Assembly: GCF_036898095.1 (NCBI RefSeq)
Contig: NC_090746.1
Span: 115,440,063 to 115,504,062 of the forward strand
DNA length: 64,000 nt
Source: Palaemon carinicauda
Lineage: Eukaryota > Arthropoda > Malacostraca > Decapoda > Palaemonidae
Reading direction: 5' to 3'
Position 1 is the first letter of the stretch; each line of letters opens with the position of its first letter. Positions 46,520 to 57,300 of this stretch are shown here, piece by piece. The notes beneath the pieces are model-generated. The model worked only from the letters and a program-made list of their open reading frames with translations, made no database searches and was not told the DNA's origin. The position numbers were made by a program, and so were the translations under genes.

Positions 46520-46695
46520 GAGAAGAAATTGAGTCTTTGTTTACATTGAGTATGGTATCTGGCCGACAGTTGGCGCTGATGGGCACACCCGCAACCTGTA
46601 TAGCGATCGCTGGCGAGTTTTTTACAGTTTTTTGTCTGTCGAGCAACAGAGTTGCAGCTATATATATATTCACCGGCTAAGTTAAATATTTAAAA
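46520..46695 (-). repeat. DIRS copy 3 right (5') terminal repeat
   Basis: Inverted complement of the left block. The last bases are GGCTAAGTTAAATATTTAAA before unrelated flank. Confidence 0.85.
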
Positions 46696-46754
46696 CTGCA
46701 TATTACTTTTAGAATTTGTTATCTATTCCTAGTCGTATACAAACTTTTCATCTT

Positions 46755-47066
46755 TTAACCCTTTTACCCCCCAAGCTATTTGGAACTTTCCAACCAATAA
46801 CCCCCAGGGGTTATTTTTTTTCAAGCACATTTTGCAATATATCTTTTTTAAATTGCTCTAACAGCCTTAATTTTCATCACAGAGAGGTCAGGTTGGTCTC
46901 ATTCTCATGGATAATGCCTGAATTTTCTCAAAAAAATTATCAAAATTATGCAAAAAAAAAAAATGTAAATAGCAGTTTTTGCAAGGACGTACCAGTACGT
47001 CCATGGGGGTAAAGGGATGACTTTTGTGAAACGTACCAGTACGTCCTTTGGGGGTAAAAGGGTTAA
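46755..47066 (+). mobile_element. piggyBac-like MITE, copy 6
   Basis: TTAA at 46755-46758 and 47063-47066. The core motif reads GGACGTACCAGTACGTCC here, so the palindrome is broken at one central base. It lies between DIRS copies 3 and 4 in the MMD-like intron. Confidence 0.85.
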
Positions 47067-47480
47067 AATAAGGAGACACACATATTGGTGGGTATGAAGT
47101 CCCTATAGAACCAAACTCATTGATTATTTTACTTCCCTGGAAAATATCAATTAACCTGGTCAAGTACAGGATCAAAGAAAATTACTCTAGCAAGCTCCCA
47201 TTAGCCCATTATGAGGATGAGTAGTCCACGCTCACCACCTGTCATTAACTACTTCAATAATCATTTTAATAGCCATTAAAGCTCTGCTAAAGACATTATT
47301 CTAAAGGACAATAGGTTTATATACGCATTAAAACAAATTAAGAAATAAAAAAAGCATGCTATAATTTTTTTTTTTATAAATTCATCAAAAGATATATAAC
47401 ATTTATACATATATTTACAATACTGTATTATTTTAAACTAAAGATATCACAGCAAAAATTATTTGAAAGTCAAGAGTAAA
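47067..47480. other. Short AT-rich gap between MITE and DIRS copy 4
   Basis: Nothing was recognised. Confidence 0.45.
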
Positions 47481-47773
47481 ATGTTATTTTTATTAGTAAA
47501 ATAAATTTTTGAATATACTTACCCGATAATCATGTAGCTGTCAACTCCGTTGCCCGACAGAATTCTATGGAGGGATACGCCAGCTATCACAATACTAGAA
47601 GGGGGTGTACTTACCAGCGCCACCTGTGGCCAGGTACTCAAGTACTTCTTGTTGACACCTCCTCAATTATTCCTCGGTCCACTGGTTCTCTATGGGGAGG
47701 AAGGGAGGGTCGATTAAATCATGATTATCGGGTAAGTATATTCAAAAATTTATTTTACTAATAAAAATAACAT
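47481..47773. repeat. DIRS copy 4 left block (terminal repeat plus internal complementary region)
   Basis: Almost identical to 15671-15963, with inverted ~54-base arms. The conserved purine run is at 47694-47711. Confidence 0.85.
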
Positions 47774-48195
47774 TTTTCAATATTAAACTTACCCGATAAT
47801 CATGTAGCTGATTCACACCCAGGGGGGTGGGTGAAAACCAGTGTACAAGATTAAAGGATAGCTAAGTATCCCGTATTTCATATAATCAGTTATCCACAAT
47901 AACAATGAAATAATAAGTACCTGGTAAGGAAGTCGACTTGAACCGTTACTCTGCCTTTAATAAGATCGTCTTCCTTACTGAGCGCAGCGTTCCTCTTGGG
48001 AGGCTGAATCAACTCAAAGGTGCTAAAGTATACAGGGCTGCAACCCATACTAAAGGACCTCATCACAACCTTTAACCTGGGCGCTTCTCAAGAAAGAATT
48101 GACCACCCGCCAAATCAACAAGGATGTGGAAGGCTTCTTAGCCGACCGTACAACCCATAAAAAGTATTCAAGAGAAAGGTTAAAAGGTTATGGGA

Positions 48196-49390
48196 TTATG
48201 GGAATGTAGTGGCTGAGCCCTCGCCTACTACTGCATTCGTTGCTACGAATGGTCCCAGGGTGTAGCAGTACTCGTAAAGAGACTGGACATCTTTGAGATA
48301 GAATGATGCGAACACTGACTTGCTTCTCCAATAGGTTGCATCCATAACACTCTGCAGAGAATGGCTCTGTTTGAAGGCCACTGAAGTAGCCACAGCTCCC
48401 ACTTCATGTGTCCTTACCTTCAGCAAAGCAAGGTCTTCTTCCTTCAGATGAGAATGTGTTTCTCTAATCAGAAGCCTGAATAGTAAGAAACTGAGTTCTT
48501 AGAACTTGGAAAAGAAGGTTTCTTGATAGCACACTATAAGGCTTCTGATTGTCCTTGTAAAGGTTAAGACCTTTTTAGATAGTACCTAAGAGCTCTAACT
48601 GGGCAAAGTACTCTCTTCAGATCATTCCCCACCAAGTTGGACAGGCTTGGGATCTCGAACGACTTAGGCCAAGGACGTGAAGGAAGCTCGTTTAGCAAAA
48701 ACCGAGCTGCAAGGAACATGTAGCCGTTTCAGATGTGAAAACAATGATCCTGCTGAAGGCGTGGATCTCACTTACTCTTTTAGCTGTTGTCAAGCACACG
48801 AGGAAAAGAGTTTTTAATGTGAGGTCCTAAAAAGAGGCTGATTGGAGAGGTTCAAATCTTGATGACATAAGGAACCTTAGGACCACGTCTAGATTCCAGC
48901 CTGGAGTGGACAACCGACGTTCCTTTGAGGTCTCAAAAGACCTAGGGAGGTCCTGTAGATCTTTGTTGGTGGAAAGATCCAAGCCTCTGTGGCGGAAAAC
49001 CGCTGCCAACATACTTCTGTAACCCTTGATCCTAGGAGCTGAAAGGGATCTTACTTTCCTTAGATATAACAGGAAGTCAGCAATCTGGGTTACAGTGGTA
49101 CTGGTTGAGGAAACTGCATTGGTCTTGTACCAGCTACGGAAGACTTCCCCTATAGACTGATAGATTCTGAGAGTGGATGTTCTCCTTGCTTTGGCAATCG
49201 CTCTGGCTGCCTCCTTCGAAAAGCCCCTAGCTCTTGAGAGTCTTTCGAAAGTCTGAAGGCAGTCAGACGAAGAGCGTGGAGGATTGGGTGTACCTTCTTT
49301 ACGTGAGGTAGACTTAGAAGGTTCACTCCTAGAGGAAGAGTCCTGGGAATGTCGACCAGCCATTGCAGTACCTCTAAGAACCATTCTCTC
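48196..49390 (-). pseudogene. DIRS copy 4 tyrosine recombinase, broken
   Basis: The catalytic C-terminus is recognisable at 48196-48426 (RTHEVGAVATS, where the second catalytic Arg of HxxR is Gly, and YWRSKSVFASFYLKDV). The N-terminal part is in another frame at 48827-49390. Small deletions between them, for example near 48480 and 48690, break the core. Confidence 0.82.
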
Positions 49391-50518
49391 GCGGGCCAGA
49401 GCGGAGCCAACCAACGTCAGCCGTGTCCCTTTGTGAGAGGAGAACTTCTGAAGTACCCTGTTGACAATCTTGAACGGCGGGAATGCATACAGGTCGAGAT
49501 GGAACCAATCCAGCAAAAAAGCATCCACGTGAACTGCTGCTGGGTCTGGAATCGGAGAACAATACAACAGGAGTCTCTAGGTTATCGAGGTAGTGAACAG
49601 ATCTATGGTTGGCTGACCCCACAGGGCCCAAAGTCTGCTGCAAACATTCTTGAGAAGGGTCCACTCTGTGGGGATAACCTGACCCTTCCGTCTGAGGTGA
49701 TCTGCCATGACATTCATACCGCCCTGAATGAACCTCGCTACCAGTTAGCTTTCGATCTTTAGACCAGATGAGTAGGTCCCTTGCGATCTAGAACAACTTC
49801 CACGAAAGAGTCCCTCCCTGCTTGAAGATGTAAGCCAGGGCTGTGGTGTTGTCAGAGTCCACCTCCACCACTTTGTTAAGCTGGAGGGACTTGAAGTTTA
49901 TCAAGGCCAGAATAACCGCCAACAACTCCTTGCAATTGATGTGAAGTGTCCTTTGCTCCTGATTCCATGTTCCCGAGCATTCTTGTCCGTCCAAAGTTGC
50001 ACCCCAGCCCGTGTCTGATGCGTCCGAGAGGAGACGGCGGTCGTGTTTCTGAACAGCCAAAGGTAGACTTCCTTGAGAAGAAAGCTGTTCTTACACCACG
50101 CGAGAGAAGACCTCCTCTCTTCGGAAACAGGAACTGAGACCGTCTCTAGCGTCATGTCCTTTATTCAGTGAGCAGCTAGATGAAACTGAAGGGGGGGGAG
50201 GTGGAGTCTCCCTAACACGATGAACAGGGCCAGCGATGAAAGCGTCCCTGTTAGACTCATCCACTACCTGACTGAGCATCGGTTCCTTCTCAGCATGCTC
50301 TGGATGCATTCTAGGGCTTGGAAGATCCTTGGGGCCGACGGAAAAGTCCGAAAAGCTCGACTCTGAAGATCCATACCCAAGGAGACAATGGTCTGGGATG
50401 GGACGAGCTGAGACTCCTCAAAATTGACCAGGAGGCCCAGTTCCTTGGTCAGATCCATAGTCCATTTGAAAATCTCCAGACAGCGACGACTTGTGGGAGC
50501 TCTTAAAAGCCAGTCGTC
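49090..50518 (-). pseudogene. DIRS copy 4 partial RT / RNase H, broken
   Basis: As in copy 1, RT starts only at DDWLLRAPTSRRC after the deletion junction. The frame 50264-50572 holds this part. RNase H pieces (SDASDTGWGATLDG, KELLAVILAL, DSDNTTALAY) lie at 49788-50060 in a shifted frame, and the methyltransferase-like piece at about 49400-49700. There are multiple frameshifts. Confidence 0.82.
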
Positions 50519-52880
50519 TGACGGAGCCGGACACAAGATCATGGTACTGCTGCACAGTCTGTGAACTGTCAATCATGGGCAAGCGAGGAAGTACAGTGAC
50601 AACCCGAATCTGTCTAGACTGTCTGGGTCGTACAGACAAACTCCTTATCGGGTTGCTGAGGTTGCCGCACTGCGTCACAACAAGTCACTTCTGTTGGTTG
50701 TTGAACGTCTTCCCCGTGACACATTGACTCCGTAAACAAAAAATCCTCTAACAAGGACTAAGCTTGGACTGCATGTCTTGTAACACAGCTCAAGGTCTAT
50801 GGGAGCAGGTGTGGTAACAGACGGGATTAGCGACTGAAGTGGAACCATTACCTTCCCTGGAAGCATGTTATGCTTAAATAAAAGTCCATAGGAGGCTATG
50901 CAGCTAAAGGCTCCCTCCAAATGACAGAGTCCTCAAGGGAATATCAGAAGGAGGGAGAAAAGAACTTTCTCATCTACAGGGACCATATCCTAGAAAAGCT
51001 AAGTTCTCTCAGTGAGGGTTCACTGGTGCAAAAGCAGCAGACTAGAAGGCAACGTTATGAAACTGCTTGACAGTCTAGTGAGTTGGCAACAACCAAAGAT
51101 GTGTGACTGAGAAGCATGCGGTAAGGTATGCAGAGCATGTTGTATGCAGAGTATGCTGTATGCAGAGCATGCTGTATGTAGAGCATGTTGTATGCAGAGC
51201 ATGCTGAATGCAGAGCATGCTGTATGCAGAGCATGTTGTATGCAGAGCATGCTGAATGCAGAGCATGCTGTATGCAGAGCATGTTGTATGCAGAGCATGC
51301 TGTATGCAGAGCATGCTGTATGTAGAGCATGTTGTATGCAGAGCATGCTGAATGCAGAGCATGCTGTATGCAGAGCATGTAGTATGCAGAGCATGCTGTA
51401 AGCAGAGCATGTAAGGTAAGCAGAGCGTGTGCATGGCGTTTAACATTTCTCAGAAATTCCATGACCAGTGCTAGAGTGCTTTATGCATGCTTGCATGGGG
51501 TTTAATATCAACATAATATATACCTTACATTCATAAATCATGATTCATAATTTTTGCCATATTTTGCGATATTGTTAAAAATATATTGCCAGGAATACAA
51601 ATATATTTTTATAAGTAATACAAATAACCTCCATTATCATAAGGTTTGAAAAAGGAGGTAAGGTATGCTGAACAGCAGAGTCAGAACGAGCTGGAACAAC
51701 AATAGTTGTGGTTTCCTCTTCAAGACTCTGTTGAGGGAACACCTGAGGCTCAGTCTGCAAAGGCTGATCAAAGGAAGTAGCAGAAGGTAGGCGCATGGGT
51801 GGAGGAGGCTGACTCCTGGCATGAGTGGCTGAACTCAAGGGTTGCGCTTGCTGAGTGGTTGGCGGATGCGCAGTAGCAAGTTCCTGAGGAACGAGTTGAG
51901 GTTCCTGCGGTGTGAGCTGAGAGCGAAAAGGTAGTGGCTGCGCAGAACGCAGTAAAAATCTCGCAAGTTGAGGCTCCTGAGGCGCAAGGCTAAGGTGTTG
52001 AGGTGCTTGCCTTGAGGAGGGTTGAGCTCGCTGCAGCGAGAGCTGAGGAGACTGACTCATGGACGGGAGAGGTTGTAGTACCTCAACCGAGTGTTGCATC
52101 ACTGGTGGAGCAGCAAGTGGAGGCGGAGGAAGAGAGGTATAATCCTCCTGATCCCATTGTAAAGGTTGCCTTAAGGAAGGCAGAGGCTGAACACCACTGG
52201 GAACAGCAAACTCAGAACGTGGCTCAACATCGTACGCCTGGCAGGTGGTACTGCGATCAGGCGGAGCGAGCGCAGGCGGTGGGAGTGTAGGCGGAGGCGG
52301 AGGCGCAACACTCTCAGCCCGACACTCACGCATCAAGTCCGAAAGCTGTGCTTGCATGGACTGTAGTAGAGTCCACTTGGGGTCGGCAGAAACTACAGTA
52401 GGCTGAGGTAAAGCCTTAACAGTCGAGCTCTGTTGTGGCAGAACCTTACTCCTCTTAGGCGGAGTGCATTCAACTGATGACTGAGGAGAGTCAGAGCTAA
52501 CCCAATGACTGCATCCGGGTTGTTGAACTCTAACTTCGTACGTCTGGCATAGGTCTGGACTTTACGTTTAAGAGGTCTTGAGACCTGAGACCAGCGTTTT
52601 CTCCCCTAAATTTCTTCTGCAGACGAGTAAAATAAGGGCTCAATCGTCTGCGGGTGGGAGTGACGGTCTCGGTAAGACACGCCCACAACCACCGAGGATA
52701 CTTCTGTGCGCCGATCAAGGCCTGCTGAACCCTTCTGCCCTTCGACATTGCTTCTCCCCTGGGCTTGGGAGCTTGCAAGAGGTCCCGGACTGGGAGGACG
52801 ACTGGCGCGCACAGAAGTACCCTCACGCACAACACTGACACACTTTGCGCTAATCACTTATCACTTAGATTTTCTGTTTG
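50519..52880 (-). pseudogene. DIRS copy 4 gag relic
   Basis: A Pro/Gln-rich frame at 51575-52357 and ASRPPSPGPLASSQAQGRSN near 52820 match the gag of copy 1. The start region with the gag ATG of copy 1 is deleted. It contains the 16-bp minisatellite and a short AT-rich insertion. Confidence 0.7.
51125..51415 (-). repeat. 16-bp minisatellite in DIRS copy 4 gag
   Basis: About 18 units of ATGCAGAGCATGCTGT, against about 12 in copy 1. All three minus-strand frames and one plus-strand frame are open through it as artefacts. Confidence 0.92.
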
Positions 52881-53212
52881 CACTTATTTCACTGAACTCG
52901 AAACTTTAAGTGGTTTGTACCTGAAACACGCAATTCTATCCTTTCTCAAAAGTTAGTAATTGCGAAAACAGAATTACAATGTAACAGAAAAATCTAATGA
53001 AAGATAAATAATTCAGTGGCTGGAAAGAGACTAAACACTAGATCACTCTAGAAACGTTTACCTTCTTCCCCTAAAGAGACTAGGGAGAAGAGCAAAAACG
53101 ATAACAACGTTACTCGCTTGAATGAAACGTTTATCCTCCTCTTTCTCCCTCCGTCTCTATCTCTCTCCAAGAACATAAGCGTATCCCAGAACGTCTTGCC
53201 GGAAGCACGACA

Positions 53213-53386
53213 GAGGAATAATTGAGGAGGTGTCAACAAGAAGTACTTGAGTACCTGGCCACAGGTGGCGCTGGTAAGTACACCCCCTTCTAGTATTGTG
53301 ATAGCTGGCGTATCCCTCCATAGAATTCTGTCGGGCAACGGAGTTGACAGCTACATGATTATCGGGTAAGTTTAATATTGAAAAAT
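53213..53386 (-). repeat. DIRS copy 4 right (5') terminal repeat
   Basis: Inverted complement of the left block of copy 4. It is the same as 22220-22392 apart from one base in the GTAATTACACC/GTAAGTACACC stretch. Confidence 0.85.
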
Positions 53387-53589
53387 CTATTTTATAATTG
53401 TAACTTCGCACATAGGAAATTTAATCATACTAAAGGTTAAACTACTTGCTTACACATTCTTGAACATCAAAATGGAAAACATGAGCAGGAGATATGGTTG
53501 ATTGGAGTAATAAAAATGAGGCGATGAAGTTGTATCAAATTATTATAAAGTTGCGACTGATAAAGTCCCAAAAGCTCATCTTTGAGATA

Positions 53590-53960
53590 ACTGATGGAAG
53601 ACCTACATGGACCAAAAATTTCTCAGCTAATACTGCCCCTTTACTGATGGAAGACCTACATGGACCATAAAGTTCTCAGCTAATACTGCCCCTTTACTGA
53701 TGGAAGACCTACATGGACCAAAAAGTTCTCAGCTAATACTGCCCCTTTACTGATGGAAGACCTACATGGACCATAAAGTTCTCAGCTAATACTGGCCCTT
53801 TACTGATGGAAGACCTACATGGACCATAAAGTTCTCAGCTAATACTGCCCCTTTACTGATGGAAGACCTACATGGACCAAAAAGTTCTCAGCTAATACTG
53901 CCCCTTTACTGATGGAAGACCTACATGGACCATAAAGTTCTCAGCTAATACTGCCCCTTT
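53590..53960. repeat. 53-bp tandem repeat, about 7 units
   Basis: Units start ACTGATGGAAGACCTACATG every 53 bases from 53590. They differ mainly at ACCATAAAG/ACCAAAAAG and one CTGGCCC/CTGCCCC change. It lies in the long MMD-like intron, 200 bp from DIRS copy 4. Confidence 0.95.
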
Positions 53961-54071
53961 TAGCTATGCCTAAGTTAAAATACAATTCTCCAAACCAAAA
54001 TTTATTGCTAAGATGCTTATCCTTACATATTGATAGGTATTATACTAAACCCTAGAAATTCCATTATATAT

Positions 54072-54376
54072 AAACCCTTTAACCCCCAAAAGACGTACTA
54101 GTACGTTTCACAAAACTCATCCTTTTACCCCCATGGACGTACTGGTACGTCCTTGCAAAAAAATGCTATAATTTTTTTTTTTCATATTTTTGATAATTTT
54201 TTGAAAACATTCGGGCATTTTCCAAGAGAATGAGACCAGCCTGACCTCTCTATGAAAAAAATTAAGGCTGTTAGAGCAATTAAAAAAAATATACTGCAAA
54301 ATGTGCTGGGAAAAAAATAACCCCCTGGGGGTTAAGGGTTGGAAATTTCCAAAGAGCCTGGGGGTAAAAGGGTTAA
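54072..54376 (-). mobile_element. piggyBac-like MITE, copy 7
   Basis: Reverse orientation. The TTAA is intact at 54373-54376, but the other end reads TAAACCC, so one target copy is mutated. It lies 88 bp downstream (in gene sense) of the 54465 exon end. Confidence 0.82.
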
Positions 54377-54464
54377 CATACCATGCTATTAGCACACTAT
54401 ATTTTCATCACTCACATACAATATTTCTTATTCACATAATAAACTACATAATAATACAACTAAC

Positions 54465-54587
54465 CTGAGATGGAGAGTCCAAGAATCAAGTGGAAGAGGC
54501 CTAAGAAGAAGCCAAGGGGTATATGAACTGGCAATAAAAACATATATCATTGCACGATCACTTCGATGTAATACTTCTTTCAAGTTC
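54465..54587 (-). CDS. MMD: MMD-like PAQR receptor, exon with TM3
   Basis: Acceptor TTTTTGCAG before 54587, donor GTTAGT from 54464. The 123 bases enter with one base that completes a Lys codon begun in the 55102-55259 exon. It encodes NLKEVLHRSDRAMIYVFIAS and SYTPWLLLRPLPL. The Asp in SDRAMIY and the following SYTPWL helix are a hallmark of PAQR/hemolysin III proteins. It ends with AG of a split Arg codon, completed at 38923. Confidence 0.9.
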
Positions 54588-55101
54588 CTGCAAAAAGGAG
54601 TTTATATTAGCAGAATGTTATCATGAACTTTATGGAAAATTAATATATTGTACTGTATTAGAAATATTGATAGAGGCAACTTTAATATACTGTAGTAATC
54701 AAAATAAAATTCTGCATCCAAGAAAACACTAAATATGGTCCTTCTCCAAGAGTAAAGCCATGAAATAAACATTCACTAAAATTTTCATAAGTGGGGTTAT
54801 TGTGATTGAGCGGGGTGGAGGACCTTTCTCGCTTTCCACTGGTAACACCCCATTAAAAGTTTTTATAGCAATGTTTCAGCTTGCGCTGTTATCTTCTATG
54901 TATAGTACAAGGGTTTGTTATTGTGTCGGAACAAATCGTCTTTATATTGCTTTTAATTTTCAGATAGCAAAAGAATTTCTCGTCAGTATTTTATACCTTT
55001 AGTAAAGACTATGTACAGCAAATTCTCATACATGTTCACTATGAAATCAAAGCATAATGATCATTTAACACTTGAATCCATAAATAACCAACTGAACTTA
55101 C
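54588..55101 (-). other. Intron of the MMD-like gene
   Basis: GT-AG bounded, 514 bp, AT-rich. No repeat was recognised. Confidence 0.85.
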
Positions 55102-55259
55102 TTATAATACCCAACATAAAAGACAATATGGAAGATAGTTGAAACACTAAAGAGTCCTGCTAATCCTACTCCATAAATTGTTGCCGCTAACTGGTGCAGA
55201 TCTGAACGGCTAGCCATTACCATCATTACAGCTCCATACACAGCAGGCAATACAAACAC
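55102..55259 (-). CDS. MMD: MMD-like PAQR receptor, exon with TM1-TM2
   Basis: Acceptor TTTAATTTACAG before 55259, donor GTAAGT at 55101-55096. The exon is 158 bases, phase 0 in and 2 out. It encodes VFVLPAVYGAVMMVMA (TM1) and AATIYGVGLAGLFSVSTIFH (TM2). The STIFHIVFY stretch carries the Ser-x3-His pair that is conserved across PAQR/hemolysin III proteins and, in solved members, helps bind a metal in the membrane. The phase fits both neighbours exactly. Confidence 0.92.
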
Positions 55260-55733
55260 CTGTAAATTAAACAGAAACATAAGTTCAAAATATGAATAAT
55301 ATAAATTTCAAAATCTTACATCCCTGGCTTTAATACTGTACTGTATTTTAAATTCTTGAAAAAAATAGTTCTTCGGTAATTTCTCAACATTTTATCTAAT
55401 TGCATTACCTATTTCTGCTTTGATTAAAGGAAATGAACCTGATCATCCACTTATTCCTTGTAGTGTTCACAAGATTTTATAATTTTTCTTTAATTTAATT
55501 TAGAAATTGCTACATGAAAAGTCAGCTGTAGTAAAACTAAATACCATAAAATCTTTTTCTTTCTCATCTTCTCAATCAGATTCTATTTCTCTTAAAATTT
55601 TGACGATAAAACTTCAGGTTTTTTATCACTTATATCAACAGTAGACCTACTCCTTAGACTGTCTTGCAACATAGAGCATTACACTACACACTAAAGAAAA
55701 GACCTGGCATCTGGTATGTAAAACAATCACCAG

Positions 55734-56043
55734 TTAACCCTTTTACCCCGAGGCTATTTGGAAATTTCCAACGCTTAACCCCCAGGGGGTTATTTTTTTC
55801 CCAGCACATTTTGCAGTATATATTTTTTAAATTGCTCCAAAAGCCTTAACTTTTGTCATAGAGAGGTCAGGTTGGTCTCATTCTCTTGGAAAATGCCTGA
55901 ATTTTCTCAAAAAATTATCAAAAATATGAAAAAAAAAAAATTTTATAGCATTTTTTTGCAAGGACGTACCGGTACGTCCATGGGGGTAAAGGGATGGCTT
56001 TTGTGAAACGTACCAGTACGTCCTTTGGGGGTAAAAGGGTTAA
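55734..56043 (+). mobile_element. piggyBac-like MITE, copy 8
   Basis: TTAA at both ends (55734-55737 and 56040-56043), core palindrome intact. Confidence 0.87.
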
Positions 56044-56311
56044 CCTATGAATAAACAAGTAGATAATTATTTTACTGCCATGAACACTGACCTCAATGAG
56101 GAAATGGTCCTCCTGCAAAACAGTTGCTAGCATTACAACTTAAATATTGAATGAAGCCAAGTATACACTGTGCATACTAAACTCAAGAGATGGATCAATG
56201 AGGAAATTTTGTCCAGAATAATTAGGTATAAAACACTTTTTTTGCCAGAAAGCCAAGTTCAAATTTAAAATTCTCAAAGTGCTGACCTCAAACATTTGTT
56301 CTGAAGACATA

Positions 56312-56621
56312 TTAACCCTTTTACCCCCAAAGGACGTACTGGTACGTTTCACAAAAGCCATCCCTTTACCCCCCATGGACGTACCGGTACGTCCTTGCAA
56401 AAAAATGCAATAAAAATTATTTTTTTCATATTTTTGATAATTTTTTGAGAAAATTCAGATATTTTCCAAGAGAATGAGACCAACTTGACCTCTCTATGAC
56501 AAAAATTAAGGCTGTTAGAGCAATTTAAAAGAAATATACACCAAAATGTGCTGGGAAAAAAGTAACCCCTTGGGGGTTAAGGGTTGGAAATTTCCAAAAA
56601 GCCTGGGGGTAAAAGGGTTAA
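56312..56621 (-). mobile_element. piggyBac-like MITE, copy 9
   Basis: TTAA at 56312-56315 and 56618-56621, reverse orientation to copy 8 and 268 bp from it. Core palindrome intact. Confidence 0.87.
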
Positions 56622-57064
56622 AAAGAAATGGCCTATTGGGTTATGCAAATCTATGTTTCACTTGAATGGGTATGGTAGTTGATGCCTACAATTTTGAAAA
56701 TTCACTGCCTACAAATATCTTGTTATGCTTTCTAACTATCCATATGATAAAAGTGATCCATCAGGGATTAACTGAGTCTTGATATTCAACTCCCTAAGTT
56801 GCCAAGGTCTCCCTTGGATTTATTGGACTCTCGCAAGAAATATAGGATTCTCATCTTCTCACCCTCCAATATAAATTGCATCTCAGGCACAGTATGATAT
56901 ACAGTATGGATTTGTGATAAAATAAATTACGGTTTTAATAACATTAAATAATTTTGACCTTTGAGATGAGCACTTACCATCCACATGGATTCATGATCGC
57001 TGGAGTGAATCATTGCTCATGTCTGCTTTGATTGGTGTAAAAAAAAAACCCTTAGGATATAAAA

Positions 57065-57300
57065 ATCATATTTCTGGGCTCAACCTGTGTCGCTCCGTGA
57101 AATCATATTTCTGGGCTCAACCTGTGTCGCTCCGTGAAATCATATTTCTGGGCTCAACCTGTGTCGCTCCGTGAAATGTTTCTCTGGTATATTTAGCAGT
57201 ATTTATACCTTTGAAATAGTGCTTTAAGGAGCATTTCACTGAGTGACACAGGTTCCTTGCCCAGAAATAGATTTCTCCTTCGTCAAAATCCCTTTTTTCT
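57065..57300. repeat. Fold-back element with triplicated arm
   Basis: A 37-bp unit (ATATTTCTGGGCTCAACCTG plus TGTCGCTCCGTGAAATC) is repeated three times at 57065-57179. The complementary arm lies at about 57228-57285 (CATTTCACTGAGTGACACAG, then GTTCCTTGCCCAGAAATAG). The loop holds TATATTTAGCAGTATTTATA. A related single-arm copy lies at 2065-2175. Confidence 0.82.

Larger units (their letters stand above)
40189..46695 (-). mobile_element. DIRS-type retrotransposon copy 3 (subfamily B, near full length)
   Basis: It has the same plan as copy 2: gag (46316-43883), RT/RNase H (about 43971-41824), recombinase (42118-40925). The right end TTCACCGGCTAAGTTAAATA is inverted at about 40486-40514. Defects are three frameshifts in gag and one stop in pol, while the recombinase is intact with all catalytic residues. 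It sits in sense orientation in the MMD-like intron. Confidence 0.92.
47481..53386 (-). mobile_element. DIRS-type retrotransposon copy 4 (subfamily A, degraded)
   Basis: It has the same termini as copy 1 (ACATGATTATCGGGTAAGTT at the right, inverted block 47481-47773 at the left) and the same gag-to-RT deletion junction (50518/50519), but different flanks. It is additionally disrupted: numerous frameshifts, a further ~700-bp loss at a CT tract near 53165 relative to copy 1, and an AT-rich insertion of about 140 bp near 51505-51640. Confidence 0.9.
38924..54464 (-). other. 15.5-kb intron of the MMD-like gene
   Basis: Bounded by a GTTAGT donor (54464) and an AG acceptor (38924-38925), with the reading phase matching on both sides. 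It is filled with a fold-back element, DIRS copies 3 and 4 in the sense orientation of the gene, MITE copies 6 and 7 and a 53-bp tandem array. Confidence 0.8.

Noticed and set aside
53590..53960. CRISPR array
   Set aside because: Units are contiguous with no distinct spacers, and the setting is eukaryotic. The same holds for 62461-62690.
56960..57050. Extra exon of the MMD-like gene on the minus strand (GTAAGTG near 56975)
   Set aside because: Every candidate exon ending there has stops in frame or is too short, and the flanking exons already join in phase without it.
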